The notes beneath the pieces were generated by a model. It saw nothing but the letters and a program-made list of their open reading frames with translations, was not told the origin of the DNA and did no database searches. A stretch of 6,013 bases of DNA from positions 1-6,013 of the forward strand of contig JAIYBS010000139.1 in assembly GCA_027488415.1 (NCBI GenBank), written 5' to 3'. Both the position numbers and the translations under genes were made by a program. Positions 5,599 through 6,013 of this stretch are shown here, piece by piece; within the stretch, counting starts at the first letter, position 1; every line of letters begins with the position of its first letter. This DNA comes from Planctomycetaceae bacterium. GTDB lineage: Bacteria; Planctomycetota; Phycisphaerae; Phycisphaerales; SM1A02.

Positions 5599-5685
5599 GC
5601 GAGCGATGGCGGCCTCGGCGGTGGAGCCCCGGCCCGCGCCGCCGGCGGGGGGAGGGGTGCAGCCTCCTGGAGCTGCAGAAGGAGC

Positions 5686-5715
5686 AATGTACCGCCGTTG
5701 GCCGGGGGGAAGCAA
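5686..5715 (-). promoter_or_regulatory. Weak candidate promoter for infC
   Basis: TTGCTT (5710-5715) and TACATT (5686-5691) are separated by 18 bp on the minus strand, giving a start near 5679. Each hexamer matches the sigma-70 consensus only partly (three and four of six). It is the best pair I see in this leader, in a relatively AT-richer patch. Confidence 0.3.
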
Positions 5716-5737
5716 TGGAAGGCGGAAATGCCGAAAT

Positions 5738-5766
5738 CCGGCGCGATTTCCCGGTCGCCGCGCCGG
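5738..5766 (-). terminator. Candidate hairpin terminator downstream of the 5779-6013 gene
   Basis: CCGGCGCG (5738-5745) and CGCGCCGG (5759-5766) make a perfect 8-bp GC stem with a 13-nt loop, starting 12 nt after the stop codon of the upstream gene. On the minus strand it is followed by ATTTCGGCATTTCC, which is T-containing but not a true T tract. This is suggestive of a terminator only. Confidence 0.35.
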
Positions 5767-5778
5767 CAGCATGCTGCC
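5765..5778. repeat. Perfect 14-bp palindrome GGCAGCATGCTGCC
   Basis: A perfect palindrome directly after the stop codon of the upstream gene. As RNA it would form a 5-bp stem with a CATG loop. It touches the hairpin at 5738-5766 and lies 6 nt from the hairpin at 5785-5806, making a chain of three dyads. Confidence 0.5.
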
Positions 5779-6013
5779 TCAGGGCCTCGGTCCGACGGGA
5801 CCGAGGATCGTGCCTCCGATGCTGACCCGACCCGCGCGCGCCTGCTCAATCAACCGGTTCCCGAGCCCGGGCAGATCCTCCGCGGGGACGGTGGGCAGTT
5901 CGACCGTTCCTGTCTCCCGCACGCACTCCCGGTCATCGACCTTCCCGAGCGGCGTCGCGAGGAGCGCGTTGCCCTCGACCACGCCGCCGACCGGTCGGCC
6001 GAAGCGGTCGGTG
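5779..6013 (-). CDS. Unrecognised protein, C-terminal 78 residues only
   Basis: The frame is open from the right window edge to the TGA at 5779-5781; the gene's start lies outside. I do not recognise the family. The visible tail contains DRFGRPVGGVVEGNALLATP near its beginning, then a charged segment VDDRECVRETG, the stretch VELPTVPAEDLPGLGNRL, IEQARAGRVSIGGT and a Gly/Pro-rich end ILGPVGPRP. It has no transmembrane-like segment and two Cys-poor halves (one Cys). It is taken as coding because the frame runs through to the edge, composition is protein-like and inverted repeats follow the stop. A GTG at 5982 is in frame, but there is no reason to prefer it as a start. Confidence 0.55.
   Translation of the reverse strand, partial: TDRFGRPVGGVVEGNALLATPLGKVDDRECVRETGTVELPTVPAEDLPGLGNRLIEQARAGRVSIGGTILGPVGPRP
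5785..5806. repeat. Perfect 9-bp stem-loop in the final codons of the upstream gene
   Basis: CCTCGGTCC and GGACCGAGG pair perfectly around a 4-nt loop. The stem lies within the last eight codons before the stop at 5779-5781. It may act with the two dyads that follow as a transcript 3'-end structure that protects the mRNA or promotes termination. It lacks a T tract. Confidence 0.5.

Larger units (their letters stand above)
5587..5778 (-). other. Gene-free infC leader region
   Basis: These 192 nt separate the upstream gene from infC. Codon-like open frames cross it but show no homology, with a Pro- and Arg-rich, low-quality appearance. From the far end it holds a candidate terminator hairpin, a weak promoter-like pair, an untranslated leader of about 90 nt containing AGGAGG in a small hairpin loop (stem arms 5659-5663 and 5672-5676), and the infC ribosome-binding site. 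No recognised riboswitch or L20-type leader can be assigned by eye. Confidence 0.5.

Noticed and set aside
5587..5772. Further upstream extension of infC to the ATG at 5772
   Set aside because: The extra sequence is Pro/Gly/Ala-rich without IF-3 similarity, and the ATG lies inside a palindrome next to the upstream gene's stop. The ATT at 5586 is better placed.

Overview
This is a GC-rich bacterial chromosomal segment in which every supported gene lies on the minus strand. Read from high to low coordinates, it holds the 3' end of an unrecognised gene (5779-6013), infC (translation initiation factor IF-3), a YciA-type acyl-CoA thioesterase gene, and then an arginine-biosynthesis operon argR-argC-argB-argF-argG. 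argG runs off the left edge. I see no mobile element, CRISPR array, tRNA or rRNA. The long plus-strand open frames are antisense shadows typical of high-GC coding DNA. The lineage is uncertain. The IF-3 sequence style and the argR-C-B-F-G order fit a high-GC member of Planctomycetota (perhaps Phycisphaerae), but this is inferred from memory of the families and not shown.

Right part (about 4460-6013). The unrecognised fragment ends in a run of inverted repeats that may terminate its transcript. A gene-free leader of about 190 nt follows before infC. The best translation start for IF-3 is a rare AUU codon at 5586, with a well-spaced Shine-Dalgarno sequence. It gives the protein a Gly/Pro/Arg-rich N-terminal tail of 37 residues; the first in-frame ATG (5475) has no ribosome-binding site. 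The thioesterase gene overlaps infC by a 4-nt GTGA junction. rpmI and rplT, the usual partners of infC, are not next to it here.

Left part (1-4460). A strikingly AT-rich patch before argR contains a -35/-10 pair with a 17-bp spacer. It also contains two ARG-box-like operators whose cores are 20 bp apart (one a perfect TGCAT-N4-ATGCA palindrome). ArgR therefore probably represses its own operon. The predicted transcription start falls on or next to a GTG codon at 4365, so argR may be translated from a leaderless mRNA. The operon encodes the arginine-sensing repressor, then N-acetylglutamate kinase (ArgB) and N-acetylglutamyl-phosphate reductase (ArgC), which act on acetylated intermediates, then ornithine carbamoyltransferase (ArgF) and argininosuccinate synthase (ArgG). 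The argC/argB and argB/argF junctions are both 4-nt GTGA overlaps with GTG starts and strong Shine-Dalgarno sequences, which implies translational coupling. The N-acetylglutamate synthase, acetylornithine aminotransferase (argD), deacetylation (argE/argJ) and argH functions are not in the window.

No wholly new system is evident. The points most worth checking are the AUU start and tail of IF-3, the operator/promoter and leaderless start of argR, and the unusual infC neighbourhood.
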